DNA of 64,000 nt from DATDAH01 sp963845425 (GCA_963845425.1 CAWJSC010000002.1:317745-381744); one strand, 5' to 3'. Shown: positions 8,828-20,778, counted from the stretch's first letter. The notes: generated by a model from the letters alone, not told the origin. Translations and numbers: made by a program.

Positions 8828-9826
8828 GTGACCGAAGCACAGGACGAGAACGGGCCGGCCGGCGTCGAGGTGACGAGGTTCATCCCCGTCCCGACGACGG
8901 TGAGCGCCGAGGCCCAGGCCTTCCTCGGCATGAGCGACCTCTTCGGTGAGGCGGGCAGCACGGAGCCCGACCGCACCGACATCGAGGGCTGGCGGGCGAT
9001 GATCGCCACCGCGAACGAGATGCTGATCGCGGTGCTGGGGGCCCAGCCGGCGGTGCCCTCGTCCACCGTCGAGGAGATCTCGGTCGGTGAGGTCCGGGTG
9101 CTCCTCCTCACCCCGGACGGTGTTCCGGACGACCCTGACCAGCCGGTCTTCCTCGACATCCACGGCGGGAGGCTGATCATGGGCGGCGGTGACGCCTGCG
9201 TGGTCATGGCCCGCAGGATGGCGGCCACGGTGCGCATGCCGATGTGGTCGGTGGACTACCGCATGCCGCCCGACCATCCGTACCCCGCGGCGCTCGATGA
9301 CTGCCTCGCGGCCTACCGCGGGCTCCTGGAGGTCCAGCCGCCGGAGCGCATCGTGGTCGGGGGCGGCTCCGCCGGCGGCAACCTCGCCGCCGCGTTGCTG
9401 CTGCGGGCCCGCGACGAGGGCCTCCCCCTCCCGAAGGCGCTCGTGCTGCTGACGCCCGAGGCCGACCTCACCGAATCGGGCGATTCGTTCGCCACGAACC
9501 TCGGGATCGACGCCGTCCTCCGGTCGAAGCTCACCGAGTCCATCGCGCTGTACGCCGGCGACCACGACCTCACCGATCCCTACCTCTCACCCCTGTTCGG
9601 TGACTTCACCCCGCCGTTCCCCCCGACGTTCCTGCAGACCGGGACCCGGGACCTGTTCCTGTCCAACACGGTCCGCCTGCACCGCAAGCTCCGCGAGGCC
9701 GGGGTGGAGGCCGAACTCCACGTCTTCGAGGCGATGCCCCACGGTGGCTTCTTCGGCGCCCCCGAGGACGAGCAGCTCGCCGCGGAGTTGCGCCGCTTCC
9801 TCGCCAAGCACCTCGCGGACCGTTAG
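8828..9826 (+). CDS. HSL-family alpha/beta-hydrolase (esterase)
   Basis: GTG start with an ACGGAGG ribosome site 8 nt upstream; 332 aa, the usual length for hormone-sensitive-lipase-type (family IV) esterases. HGG at 112-114 forms the oxyanion hole. The nucleophile is Ser181 in GGGSAGGN, with the usual Asp of GDSAGG replaced by Gly. The triad is completed by Asp275 (GTRDLF) and His305 (MPHGGF). It lies 40 bp behind the deleted SDR, so the two were probably co-transcribed. The 3' end overlaps the convergent DUF1214 gene by 4 bp. Substrate is probably a short-chain ester. Confidence 0.85.
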   Translation: MTEAQDENGPAGVEVTRFIPVPTTVSAEAQAFLGMSDLFGEAGSTEPDRTDIEGWRAMIATANEMLIAVLGAQPAVPSSTVEEISVGEVRVLLLTPDGVPDDPDQPVFLDIHGGRLIMGGGDACVVMARRMAATVRMPMWSVDYRMPPDHPYPAALDDCLAAYRGLLEVQPPERIVVGGGSAGGNLAAALLLRARDEGLPLPKALVLLTPEADLTESGDSFATNLGIDAVLRSKLTESIALYAGDHDLTDPYLSPLFGDFTPPFPPTFLQTGTRDLFLSNTVRLHRKLREAGVEAELHVFEAMPHGGFFGAPEDEQLAAELRRFLAKHLADR

Positions 9827-10953
9827 TCGGCCGTCGTCCCCTCGGGTGAGGGGTCGCCGACCAGGGAGGCCAGCGGGACCACCCGGGTCGACGGCAGGAC
9901 GTCGACCACGTCGGGGCCGACCCAGCGGACCCCGACCGTGCCGTGCCGGTGACCGGCCGTGTCCAGCCAGTTGGGGACGCCGGGGTCGCGGTGGGCCACC
10001 ACGAAGCGGACGCGGCCGTCGGCTTCGAGGTGGGCCGAGTGGCAGTTCAGGGTGGCCTGGTGGTGGACGTAGTCGAGGGTCTCCATCCAGTGGTTGTGGA
10101 GGGCGATCATCCAGTACTCGCAGTCGGGCGGCATGACCTCCACGACCAGGGCCTCGTCCTCGTCGATGTCGAAGTAGGCCTGGTGCCACGTGATCTGTGG
10201 GTCCTTGAACTTGTCGGTGAGGTCGTCCTCGGCCTCATCGGTGAACTCGTTGGGCCACTGGGCCTGGCGCACCGCCCACCGGGCGCCGATCTCCGCCACG
10301 CCCTTCACGTAGAAGCCGGCGTGCACCAGGGAGTTGTGGAGCTCCTCCGGCGTCAGGGGGGCGGGGGGTGACCCGTCATCACCGAGCCGTTCGATGTGGA
10401 GATCGGCGTGCTCCTGGTGCGGGCGGTCGAGGAAGGTCTGGCGGATGGCCAGGGACCGGGTGTCGGCCTCGGAGCGCAGCCAGTTCCCCTCGTGCTCGCG
10501 CTGGGAGATCACGAGCTCGAACGTGCCGTCGGGCTCGATGTGCATCTGCTCCTCGTGCAGGGTGGCCCCCGTCCCGGGACCGCCACCGCCGAAGCCGGCG
10601 CCGGAGAACAGGTTGAAGCTGATCCACTTCGCCTCGCCCCTCGTCCCCCAGATCCGGTAGTCGTACTTCCCGTCGAGGCTCGCCCCGAGGTAGTGGTTGT
10701 CGGGGTTCTCGCCGACGATCTTGACGGTCTCGTGACAGGCGCGCACGAGCACGGGCTGTTCGGGGCGCCCGTACTCCAGGACGCTCTCCAGCCGGCCGCG
10801 CAGCAGGCGGGTCAGCATGCGGAAGCCCTCGGCCCGGTCGAGGGGATCCTCCGGGTTGCCCTCCGCCAGGACGGCCTCACCGGCGTCGGCGAGGAGATCG
10901 CAGAACTCCCGCCACGCGGTCCCGTCGACGACCTTCTGGGTGGACTCGTGCAT
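9823..10953 (-). CDS. DUF1214 domain protein
   Basis: 376 aa from ATG 10953. The C-terminal half (PPDCEYWMIALHNHWMETLDY and the following VRFVVAHRDPGVPNWLDTAGH) matches DUF1214. The central part (NPDNHYLGASLDGKYDYRIWG) is typical of actinobacterial members. No signal peptide or membrane segment is seen. Function in the family is unknown. It is divergent from the TetR regulator at 11027, with the inverted repeat 10984-11010 between them, so it is a likely target of that regulator. Confidence 0.75.
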   Translation of the reverse strand: MHESTQKVVDGTAWREFCDLLADAGEAVLAEGNPEDPLDRAEGFRMLTRLLRGRLESVLEYGRPEQPVLVRACHETVKIVGENPDNHYLGASLDGKYDYRIWGTRGEAKWISFNLFSGAGFGGGGPGTGATLHEEQMHIEPDGTFELVISQREHEGNWLRSEADTRSLAIRQTFLDRPHQEHADLHIERLGDDGSPPAPLTPEELHNSLVHAGFYVKGVAEIGARWAVRQAQWPNEFTDEAEDDLTDKFKDPQITWHQAYFDIDEDEALVVEVMPPDCEYWMIALHNHWMETLDYVHHQATLNCHSAHLEADGRVRFVVAHRDPGVPNWLDTAGHRHGTVGVRWVGPDVVDVLPSTRVVPLASLVGDPSPEGTTAD

Positions 10954-10983
10954 CAGCCCGTCAGCGTGACACTTCCCCGGACT

Positions 10984-11010
10984 TCTGTAAAGGCAGTCGC
11001 GCTTTACAGA
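10984..11010. promoter_or_regulatory. TetR operator candidate: perfect 9-bp inverted repeat
   Basis: Arms TCTGTAAAG (10984-10992) and CTTTACAGA (11002-11010) are exact reverse complements separated by 9 bp. The site lies between the divergent DUF1214 gene and the TetR gene and would overlap the -35 region of a TGTAAT -10 box at 11023-11028. This is a textbook position for TetR-family autorepression. Confidence 0.7.
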
Positions 11011-11038
11011 TCATCCCCGTCGTGTAATGGTCCAGCCC

Positions 11039-11626
11039 ATGGGGGACGCGCCGGCCAAGGGCTCCACGAGCGTGGAGGCCATCCTCGACGCCACGCGCCG
11101 GGTGATCGCCGAGCGGGGTCCCGGGAAGTTCACGATGTCGGCCATCGCCGCCACCGCAGGGGTGTCCCGGCCGACGCTCTACAAGTGGTTCCCGACCAAG
11201 GACGCGCTCCTCGAGGCTCTCACCGCGTACGAGGAGGAGCTGTTCGACACCCGGCTGCAGGCCGTGATCGAGGCGCAGCGGACCCCGGCCCGACGGCTCG
11301 ATGCCGCGCTCCGGTGCCTGGTGACCTACCTCGACGGCCTGATGGGCCCGGATCCGATCGGGGCCGATCCCGGCTTTGCCATCCAGTCCCTGGCCGCCTC
11401 CCTGGGTCCGCAGACCGCCTCGTTCGTCCGTCGGCTCGGTGACGCCTTCGAGACGGTGCCCGCGGTGCGGGAGGGTTGCCTCAGCCGCGAGGCCGCCGCC
11501 GAGCTGTTCCTGCGATTGGCCTACTCCCACTACCTGGTCCCGCACCCGGACCCGGAGGTGCTGCTGGCCGAGATGCGCAGCCTCGCCGGGCTCTCCCGGC
11601 GCTCGATCACCAGCGCGACGGGCTGA
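11039..11626 (+). CDS. TetR-family regulator
   Basis: I prefer ATG 11039 (195 aa) over ATG 11027, because a TGTAAT -10-like box (11023-11028) would place the transcript start close to 11035-11039 and no ribosome site exists for either start. The N-terminal helix-turn-helix is clear: ILDATRRVIAERGPGKFTMSAIAATAGVSRPTLYKWFPTKD is consistent with TetR_N. The C-terminal ligand domain is unassigned. It leads an operon with the sulfotransferase (40 bp on) and SDR, and probably represses this operon and the divergent DUF1214 gene. Confidence 0.85.
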   Translation: MGDAPAKGSTSVEAILDATRRVIAERGPGKFTMSAIAATAGVSRPTLYKWFPTKDALLEALTAYEEELFDTRLQAVIEAQRTPARRLDAALRCLVTYLDGLMGPDPIGADPGFAIQSLAASLGPQTASFVRRLGDAFETVPAVREGCLSREAAAELFLRLAYSHYLVPHPDPEVLLAEMRSLAGLSRRSITSATG

Positions 11627-11665
11627 ACAGACCCACCGGCCGACACGGACACGAGGGGGGAACCG

Positions 11666-12817
11666 ATGACGATGGTCGACGAGGTGATCGCCGACGCGCG
11701 GTCCCGCACCGGGCTGACCGACCTGGGCGAGGCGTCGTTCCACGAAGGCCTCGAGGCCCTCCTCACCGGCGCCGAGGCCGCCGGGTCGTTCAACGAGCTC
11801 GGGATGGCGGTGCTCCACGACCAGGTGACCGGCCTGCTGATGATCCGCCTCGAGGTGGAGGACTGGTACCGGCGCCACCCCGAGATCGACGAGCAGGAGA
11901 TCCTCCCACCATTGTTCGGGCTCGGCCTGCCCCGCACCGGCTCGACGGCCCTCAGCTTCCTGCTGGGTGAGGACCCCCGCTTCCGCTCGTTGCTGGCCTG
12001 GGAGAGCGGCACCCCCACCCCGCCCCCGAACCCCGCCACCTACGACACCGACCCCCGGATCGCCGCGTCCGCGGCGAACATGGCCCTGATCGACGAGATG
12101 GCCCCGAAGTTCAAGTCGATGCTGCCGACCTCACCCACGGGCCCGACCGAGTGCCTCCAGATCCTGGCCCTCGACTTCCGCTCGCCGATGTTCGGCGCCC
12201 TCGGGGACAACCGCCACTACGAGGCCTGGATGGCCGGCTGCGACATGGTGTCGGCCTACCGATACCACCAGCGGGTGCTCAAGCTCCTCCAGTGGAAGTT
12301 CCCGCCTCGGCCCTGGCGGCTCAAGTCCCCGGCCCACATGGACACCATCGACGCCCTCCTGACGGTGTATCCCGAAGCCCGGTTCGTGATGACCCACCGG
12401 GACATCGCGCAGGCCATCCCCTCGGTGGTGAGCCTCCTCGACGCCACTTCGGAGTACCTCCGCACCGGCCCCCTGGCCGCCGACTTCGCCTTCAACCAGG
12501 CGGCGTACTGGGAGCGGTCCCTGCGCAAGACGCTGGCCTACCGCGACGACGGGAACGAGGACCGGTTCCACGACATCGGCTTCGCCGAGATGCGTCCCGA
12601 CCCGCTCCCCGCCATCGAGCGCCTCTACGACTGGCTCGGTGTCGAGCTCACTGCCGAGGTGGCTGATCGGATGCGGGCCTGGTGGGAGGCGAACCCCCCC
12701 GACAAGCAGGGCATCCACGACTACACCCCCGAGCAGTACGGCATCGATCTCGACGAGCTGCGGGCGCAGTTCGCCTTCTACAACCACCGGTTCACCTCGG
12801 TCGCCCCGACCGACTGA
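11666..12817 (+). CDS. Sulfotransferase family protein
   Basis: 383 aa; a GAGGGGG ribosome site precedes ATG 11666. The 5'-phosphosulfate loop GLPRTGST lies near residue 87 and the 3'-phosphate motif RFVMTHRDIAQAIPS near 242-256, so PAPS binding is plausible. The architecture (N-terminal helical region, long WRLKSPAHMD segment) is that of the actinobacterial Stf-like group, whose members sulfonate lipids or small molecules; the acceptor here is unknown. It is in an operon with TetR and an SDR. PAPS supply would require ATP sulfurylase, which the window encodes at its start. Confidence 0.8.
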   Translation: MTMVDEVIADARSRTGLTDLGEASFHEGLEALLTGAEAAGSFNELGMAVLHDQVTGLLMIRLEVEDWYRRHPEIDEQEILPPLFGLGLPRTGSTALSFLLGEDPRFRSLLAWESGTPTPPPNPATYDTDPRIAASAANMALIDEMAPKFKSMLPTSPTGPTECLQILALDFRSPMFGALGDNRHYEAWMAGCDMVSAYRYHQRVLKLLQWKFPPRPWRLKSPAHMDTIDALLTVYPEARFVMTHRDIAQAIPSVVSLLDATSEYLRTGPLAADFAFNQAAYWERSLRKTLAYRDDGNEDRFHDIGFAEMRPDPLPAIERLYDWLGVELTAEVADRMRAWWEANPPDKQGIHDYTPEQYGIDLDELRAQFAFYNHRFTSVAPTD

Positions 12818-12853
12818 CGTCATGACCCGCCCAACTACGAGGAGCACCACACC

Positions 12854-13654
12854 ATGGACCTAGGACTCGCCGGCGCCGCCGTCGTCATCGCGGGTGGCAC
12901 CACCGGCATGGGACGATCGGCTGCCGACTGCTTCGCCGCCGACGGCGCCCGCGTCGCCGTGCTCGCCCGCTCACGCGCCGACCTCGACGAGACCGCCGCC
13001 GCGCTCACCGACCTCGGCTCACCCGATGCGATCGGCGTCGCCACCGACCTGCTCGACGGCGACTCGGTCGTGGCGGCGATCAACGAGATCGGTGAGCGCT
13101 GGGGTCACATCAACGCCGTCGTCAACGCCGCCGGCCCCCTCCCCGGCGGCCTCGCGAACCTGGAGGCCTCCGACGAGGAATGGCTGGCTGTCTTCGACGG
13201 GCTGACCGTGAGCTCGATCCGCACCATCCGGGCGGCCCTCCCCCACCTGCGCAAGGCCGAGTGGGCCCGGATCGTGAACGTGTCGGCCATGTCGACCAAG
13301 CGCCAGTCCCCGTCGCTCATCGCCTACACAGCGGCCAAGTCGGCCCTCACCAGCCTGACCAAGAACCTGGCCCAGACCCTCGCCCCCGAGGGGATCCTGG
13401 TGAACACGGTGAGCCCGGGCACCTTCGCCACGGCCTCGTTCAAGGCCGCGCTGGCCGAGATGCCCGGCGTCGACGAGAACGACCTCCACGACGTGATGCG
13501 CTTCATCGGCGAGGGCTTCGGCCACCACGTGTTCCTGGACCGGGCCGCCGACCCCGACGAGATCGGCCCCGTCATCGCCTTCGCGGCGTCGGCCCGCAAC
13601 ACCTACATGACCGGAGCCAACATCAACGTCGACGGTGGATCGGACTTCACATGA
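12854..13654 (+). CDS. Short-chain dehydrogenase/reductase
   Basis: 266 aa. The cofactor motif is GGTTGMGRS (about 14-22), NAAG replaces the usual NNAG, and the catalytic Ser is in NVSAMS with YTAAK (Tyr-x3-Lys) following. The C-terminus TYMTGANINVDGGSDFT is complete. An ACGAGGAG-like site lies upstream of ATG 12854. It is the third gene of the TetR-sulfotransferase operon and probably oxidises or reduces a hydroxyl/keto group on the same substrate class; the substrate is not readable from sequence. Confidence 0.85.
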   Translation: MDLGLAGAAVVIAGGTTGMGRSAADCFAADGARVAVLARSRADLDETAAALTDLGSPDAIGVATDLLDGDSVVAAINEIGERWGHINAVVNAAGPLPGGLANLEASDEEWLAVFDGLTVSSIRTIRAALPHLRKAEWARIVNVSAMSTKRQSPSLIAYTAAKSALTSLTKNLAQTLAPEGILVNTVSPGTFATASFKAALAEMPGVDENDLHDVMRFIGEGFGHHVFLDRAADPDEIGPVIAFAASARNTYMTGANINVDGGSDFT

Positions 13655-13723
13655 GGCACGGGAACCCCTGGTCGACGGTCGTAGCGCTGGCGGTTGCGCT
13701 CGCGCTGAGGCCCGCCGACCCGG

Positions 13724-16114
<2,391 letters not shown>

Positions 16115-16218
16115 CGTCTCTCCATCCGTCGGGCCGGCCGCCTCAGCGGTCGGCACGGAGGTCGCCTGGTCTCGGGGTGGTGGAGGGCGAATCGCAGGGT
16201 CATGGTCGGAAGGCCGTC

Positions 16219-17436
16219 TCAACGCGCGACGGCACGGACGGGCAGGCGGGTCCAGCCCCGGACGGTCGACGTCCGGGCCTGGATGGCGTTGTCGTAGTCG
16301 ACTTCCCAGGACGGCCAGCGCGCGAGGACCTCGTCCAGGGCGACGCGGCCTTCCATGCGGGCCAGCGCCGCTCCGAGGCAGAAGTGCAGCCCGAAGCCGA
16401 AGCTGAGGTGGTGACCGATCTTGCGGTGGATGGCAAAGGTGTCCCCGTTCTCGAACTTGCGGTCGTCGCGGTTCGCAGCCCCGTTGAGCATGAGCACAAC
16501 GTTGCCCTCGGCCACCTTCTGGCCGTGCCACTCGACGTCTCGGGTCACGTAGCGCGCCTGCACCGGTGACGGGGCCTCGTAACGCAGGACCTCCTCGACG
16601 ACCTGGGCCACGAGGTCCCGCTGGTCGGCGACCTCGCGGAGTTGTTCGGGATGCTCGGCCAGCACCTTGCCCATCCAACCGATCAAGCGGGTCGTCGTCT
16701 CGTTCCCCGCCGAGGCGACGTTGCTCACGTAGATGAGCACCTCGGTCCGGGTGAGTCGGCGCCGCTCGCCGTTCTCGTCCTCGAACTCGGCCTCGAGCAT
16801 CTGGGTCATCAGGTCGTCGGACGGGTTCTTCGCCCGCCAGTCGATGTACTCCCCGAACAGCCCCTCGGCGTAGGCCAGGGTGTCGAGCGTCTCCGCCGGG
16901 GAATGCCCGTCCTCGTCCAGCACCAGGCTGGCGTCGATCGCCTCGCGGATCGCCTCCTGATCGGACTCGGGGATCCCGAGCAGCATCCCGATCGTCCGCA
17001 TCGGCATCTGCGCGCCCAGATCCGAGATGAGGTCGAACCCGCCCGCGCCCACCAGCGGGTCGAGGGTCTGCGCGCAGAACTCCCGGACCTTCGGCTCGAT
17101 CGCCATCATCCGCTTCGGTGTGAAGACCCGGGACAGGATCCCACGATGGATGTCGTGGATCGGCGGGTCCTCGAACAACACGTTGCCGGGCGGAAGCTCG
17201 ATCCCGTGCTCGATCACCGCCTTGATGATCTCGAGCAGCATCCCCTTGGCGGAGCTGTAGGTCTCCCAGTCCGTCAGGCCCGCCTCGACGTCGTCGAATC
17301 GGCTCAGCGCGTAGAAGTCGAACGCCTCGTTGTAGTAGAGCGGCGCTTCCTCGCGTAGCCGCCGCCACACCGGGTACGGATCGTCGTCGATCGCGAAGTC
17401 GTAGGGGTCGTAGTTGATCTCGGATCCAGCGGCCAT
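16219..17436 (-). CDS. Cytochrome P450
   Basis: 405 aa, soluble bacterial type. The heme loop FGFGLHFCLGAALAR places the thiolate at Cys353; I-helix AGNETT (243-248) and ExxR EVLR (282-285) are intact. ATG 17436 has a GAGAGGG site about 10 nt upstream. No ferredoxin or reductase lies next to it. It is divergent from the cyclase-STAND ATPase at 17644 and precedes the UvrA-like gene. The substrate is unknown; the sequence is of the CYP families that hydroxylate steroids, fatty acids or terpenoids in actinobacteria. Confidence 0.9.
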   Translation of the reverse strand: MAAGSEINYDPYDFAIDDDPYPVWRRLREEAPLYYNEAFDFYALSRFDDVEAGLTDWETYSSAKGMLLEIIKAVIEHGIELPPGNVLFEDPPIHDIHRGILSRVFTPKRMMAIEPKVREFCAQTLDPLVGAGGFDLISDLGAQMPMRTIGMLLGIPESDQEAIREAIDASLVLDEDGHSPAETLDTLAYAEGLFGEYIDWRAKNPSDDLMTQMLEAEFEDENGERRRLTRTEVLIYVSNVASAGNETTTRLIGWMGKVLAEHPEQLREVADQRDLVAQVVEEVLRYEAPSPVQARYVTRDVEWHGQKVAEGNVVLMLNGAANRDDRKFENGDTFAIHRKIGHHLSFGFGLHFCLGAALARMEGRVALDEVLARWPSWEVDYDNAIQARTSTVRGWTRLPVRAVAR

Positions 17437-17585
17437 CAGTCGTGCCCTCTCGTGTTGCGGGCTCCACCCCTCCAGCAGTCGTGGAAGGCGCCCGTCCAGA
17501 ACGCGTGGCCCCCCTCGAGGCGGTACTCCTCGCGAACGCCCTGTGTGAGAACCCCGAATCTCTCACAACCGCCGGCGTCACCGGC

Positions 17586-17632
17586 CTACATTCGACCCCG
17601 GACAGCCCGCCAAGGAGTTTCGGGCACCCACA
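17586..17632 (+). promoter_or_regulatory. Promoter/5' leader segment duplicated at 34464-34510
   Basis: This 47-bp segment contains a TACATT -10-like box (17587-17592) and ends just before the GGGGGGAC ribosome site of the cyclase-STAND gene. It matches 34464-34510 with four mismatches. It is probably the promoter and leader of this gene family. Confidence 0.55.
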
Positions 17633-17643
17633 GGGGGGACGGC

Positions 17644-20600
17644 GTGACGGGGGCAGATCGGAGAGCGGGCGGGGAACAGCCGGGCACGCCGCCTGCGGGC
17701 ATACCGCCCGGTGGCACGGTGACCTTCCTGTTCACCGACATCGAGGGGAGCAGCGACCTGGCCCAGCGGCATCCCGACGCGTTTCCGGCGCTCCTCGAGC
17801 GCCACAATGCCATCCTCAGACAGGCGGTCGAGGGTCACGACGGTTTCGTGTTCCAGATCGTCGGTGACGCCTTCTGCGTCGCCTTCCACACGGCGGGCGA
17901 TGCCCTCGGGGCGGCGCTCGATGCGCAGCGCCGGCTGCTCGCAGAACCGTGGGCCCCCGCCCCGATCAGGGTGCGAATGGGGCTCAACACGGGAACCGCT
18001 CGAGCAGAGACCGAGGGCGATCGGGCCGGGGGGTACACCGGCTACTCGACCATGGCCCGCGTGCAGCGGGTGATGTCCGCGGGTCACGGCGGGCAGGTCG
18101 TGCTGTCGGACAGCACGGCGATCCAGGTTCGAGGCGACCTGCCCGAGGATGTGACCCTGCGGGACCTCGGTCGGCACCAGCTCAAGGGCCTGCTCGAACC
18201 CGAGCACCTCTGGCAGCTCGTCGTCCCGGATCTCCCCGAGTCGTTCCCGCCGCTGATGACGTTGAGCACCGCGCCCAGCAACCTCCCTGCCGCCCTCAAC
18301 CGCTTCGTGGGGAGGAGCCAGGAGCTCCAGCAGGTCGAGGACCTCCTGGGCGAGGCGCGGCTCGTCACTTTGTTGGGTCCGGGGGGCACGGGCAAGACCC
18401 GGTTGGCCCTCGAGGTCGCGGGCCACCTCCGTGACCGCTACGAGGACCGGGTCTACCTCGTCGACCTCTCGGCGAGTCGTGACCTCGACTCCGTCCTGTC
18501 CCTCACGGCCCACGCCGTCGGCCTGCTCGAAGAGCGTCCCGACCGGACGCTGTTCGACGACCTGAAGGACCAGATCGGTGACCAGCGCACCCTGCTCGTC
18601 CTCGACAACTTCGAGCAGGTGCTGGAGGCCGCCCCCGTGGTCAACCAGCTGCTCCAGGACTGCGCCCGCCTCACGCTGCTGGTCACCACTCGGGAAGCGC
18701 TGCGAGTGCGGGGCGAACAGGTCTACCCCGTGCCACCGTTGGCGCTGCCCGGGACCGACGACGACGAGGTCTCACCCGAGGGCATTGCGCGAACCGACGC
18801 CGTGCAGTTGTTCGTCGAGCGGGCCCGAGCCGTCCAGCCCGACTTCCGGCTGACCGAGGGGAACGCCAAGGCGGTGGCGGAGCTCTGCCTGGGTCTGGAC
18901 GGCCTGCCGCTGGCGATCGAGCTGGCCACCGCCCGGCTGGGTCTCCTGTCGCCGGAGGCGCTCGTCGAGCGCCTCGGGAGCCGCATGGAGCTGCTGAGGG
19001 GTGGACCCCGCGACGCGCCGGCACGCCAGCGCACCCTGCGCGACACCATCGGTTGGAGCTACGAGATGCTCGACCCCGGCGAGCAGTGGCTGTTCGCCCT
19101 GTTCGCGGTGTTCTCGGGCGCCAGCGTCGAGGCGGTCGAGGAGGTGGCCGGACGCGTCGACGGCGGACCGGAGGTCGACGTGCTCGAGGCGGTCAGCTCG
19201 CTCGTCGACAAGAGCCTGATCCGGCGGGTGGACGGCGGCACGGACCCTTCCCGGTTGCGCATGCTGGAGACGATCAGGGAGTTCGCCACGGCGCGCCTCG
19301 AGGAGGAGCCCGCCCTGGCCCAGGCCGTTCGCCGCGCCCACGCCTCCTGGTTCGCTGAGTGGACGAACGCGAGATGGTCCGAGCTCACCGGCCCGGACAG
19401 GGACGCGGCGGCGGACCGGATGGTCACCGACATCGACAACGTGCGCACGGCCTGGCGGCACTGGGTCGAGGCGAAGGACATCGAGCAGCTCGGGAGGCTC
19501 ACCGACAGCCTGTGGCTCCTGTACGACGAGAAGGGCTGGTACCACGCCACGGTGTCGCTGACCACCGACCTCCTGGCCGTGCTGGGCTCCACCCCGTCCA
19601 CGCCCGACCGGGTCGTCGAGGAGATCACCCTCCAGACGAGCCTGGCGCGGGTCCTGATGGTGGTCCGAGGGGTGACCCCGGAGGTCGAGGATGCGTTCAC
19701 CCGCGCCCTCGAGCTCTGCGAGGGCCACGGTGAAGTGCCCGAGCTGCTCCCCGTCCTCCGTGGGCTCTCGAGCTTCTACATCTACCGGGCCGAGTTCGCG
19801 AAGGCCGCCGAGATGGCCGAGCAGATCCTCGGTCTCGCCGAACGCCACAATGACGAGGACGCGCGGGTCGAGGGTCACCTGGTGCTGGGGGTCAGCCTCG
19901 CCTTCCTCGGTCGGCTCCGATCGGGGATGGAGAACCTGGAGCGGGGCATCGCCGCCTTCGACCGCGAGCAGCACGCCTCACGACCGTTCCAGCTCGGCAA
20001 CAACTCCGGGGTGGTCTGCTTCACCACCTCGGCGATGGTCCTGTGGATGCTCGGCTTCCCCGATCGGGCCCGCGAGCGGGGCCACCAGGCGATCGCCCTC
20101 GCCGAGGAGCTCGGCCATCCGTCGAGCGTCGCCTACGCGTACTTCCACACCGGCCTGATCCACCTGTGGCGCCGTGAGCCCGACGAGGTCGAGGCCTGCA
20201 CCCGGGCCGTGATCGACGTGGCCGAGGAGTACGACTTCCAGCTCTGGCGGGCGGTGAGCTCGTGCCTCCGCGGTGCCGCGCTCGTGGAGAACGGGTCGGA
20301 GGAGGAGGGACTCGCGCTCGTCCAGGCCGCCGTGAGCACCTACCAGCGACTCCAGACCCCCCCGGTCTTCTGGCCCCTCCTCCTGAACATCTACGCCGGG
20401 GCCTCCGGAGCGGCCGGCCGTCCCGAGGAAGGCCTGGCGCTGGTGGACGAGGCAATCGAGATCGCGGAGGCGAGCGAGGGCCAGACGCTCGCGTCGGAGT
20501 TGCTCCTCCGGAGAGGGGATCTGCTCCTCTCCGTCGGGCCCGAGCGCGAAGCCGAGGCCGAGGCGTGGTTGCAGCGGGCGGTGGACGAGGCGGTCGCGGT

Positions 20601-20778
20601 GGAGGCGCCCATGCTCCAACTGCGGGCTGCGCTCCGCCTGGGCCAGCTGTGGCGCAGCCAGGACAGGACGGCGGACGCCAGAAGACTGGTGGGCGAGGCG
20701 TACGAACGGATCAGCGAAGGCTTCGCGACCGCCGACCTCCGCGAGGCCAAGTCCCTCCTGGACGATCTCTCCGGCTAG
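17644..20778 (+). CDS. Cyclase-domain STAND ATPase with TPR region (degenerate cyclase)
   Basis: The frame is open upstream, but GTG 17644 follows GGGGGGAC and starts the conserved N-terminus (1044 aa). Class III cyclase-like domain at 24-190: metal Asp32 (FTDIEG) and Asp75 (VGDAF) are present, but the adenine-selecting Lys is Gln71 and the vNrxaR motif reads YSTMAR, so cyclase activity is doubtful. Then comes an AfsR/NB-ARC-like ATPase with P-loop GPGGTGKT (245-252), Walker B LLVLDNFEQV and LPLAIELA, followed by about 500 residues of helical TPR-like repeats. These are intracellular signal-transduction ATPases; some are activators. Divergent from a P450. A paralog lies at 29645 and a fragment at 34671. 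Confidence 0.85.
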   Translation: MTGADRRAGGEQPGTPPAGIPPGGTVTFLFTDIEGSSDLAQRHPDAFPALLERHNAILRQAVEGHDGFVFQIVGDAFCVAFHTAGDALGAALDAQRRLLAEPWAPAPIRVRMGLNTGTARAETEGDRAGGYTGYSTMARVQRVMSAGHGGQVVLSDSTAIQVRGDLPEDVTLRDLGRHQLKGLLEPEHLWQLVVPDLPESFPPLMTLSTAPSNLPAALNRFVGRSQELQQVEDLLGEARLVTLLGPGGTGKTRLALEVAGHLRDRYEDRVYLVDLSASRDLDSVLSLTAHAVGLLEERPDRTLFDDLKDQIGDQRTLLVLDNFEQVLEAAPVVNQLLQDCARLTLLVTTREALRVRGEQVYPVPPLALPGTDDDEVSPEGIARTDAVQLFVERARAVQPDFRLTEGNAKAVAELCLGLDGLPLAIELATARLGLLSPEALVERLGSRMELLRGGPRDAPARQRTLRDTIGWSYEMLDPGEQWLFALFAVFSGASVEAVEEVAGRVDGGPEVDVLEAVSSLVDKSLIRRVDGGTDPSRLRMLETIREFATARLEEEPALAQAVRRAHASWFAEWTNARWSELTGPDRDAAADRMVTDIDNVRTAWRHWVEAKDIEQLGRLTDSLWLLYDEKGWYHATVSLTTDLLAVLGSTPSTPDRVVEEITLQTSLARVLMVVRGVTPEVEDAFTRALELCEGHGEVPELLPVLRGLSSFYIYRAEFAKAAEMAEQILGLAERHNDEDARVEGHLVLGVSLAFLGRLRSGMENLERGIAAFDREQHASRPFQLGNNSGVVCFTTSAMVLWMLGFPDRARERGHQAIALAEELGHPSSVAYAYFHTGLIHLWRREPDEVEACTRAVIDVAEEYDFQLWRAVSSCLRGAALVENGSEEEGLALVQAAVSTYQRLQTPPVFWPLLLNIYAGASGAAGRPEEGLALVDEAIEIAEASEGQTLASELLLRRGDLLLSVGPEREAEAEAWLQRAVDEAVAVEAPMLQLRAALRLGQLWRSQDRTADARRLVGEAYERISEGFATADLREAKSLLDDLSG

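Noticed and set aside
16115..17581. N-terminal extension of the UvrA-like frame to 1285 aa
   Set aside because: It is an arginine-rich shadow of the P450 gene on the same strand; the ATG at 16114 has a ribosome site and begins the conserved sequence.
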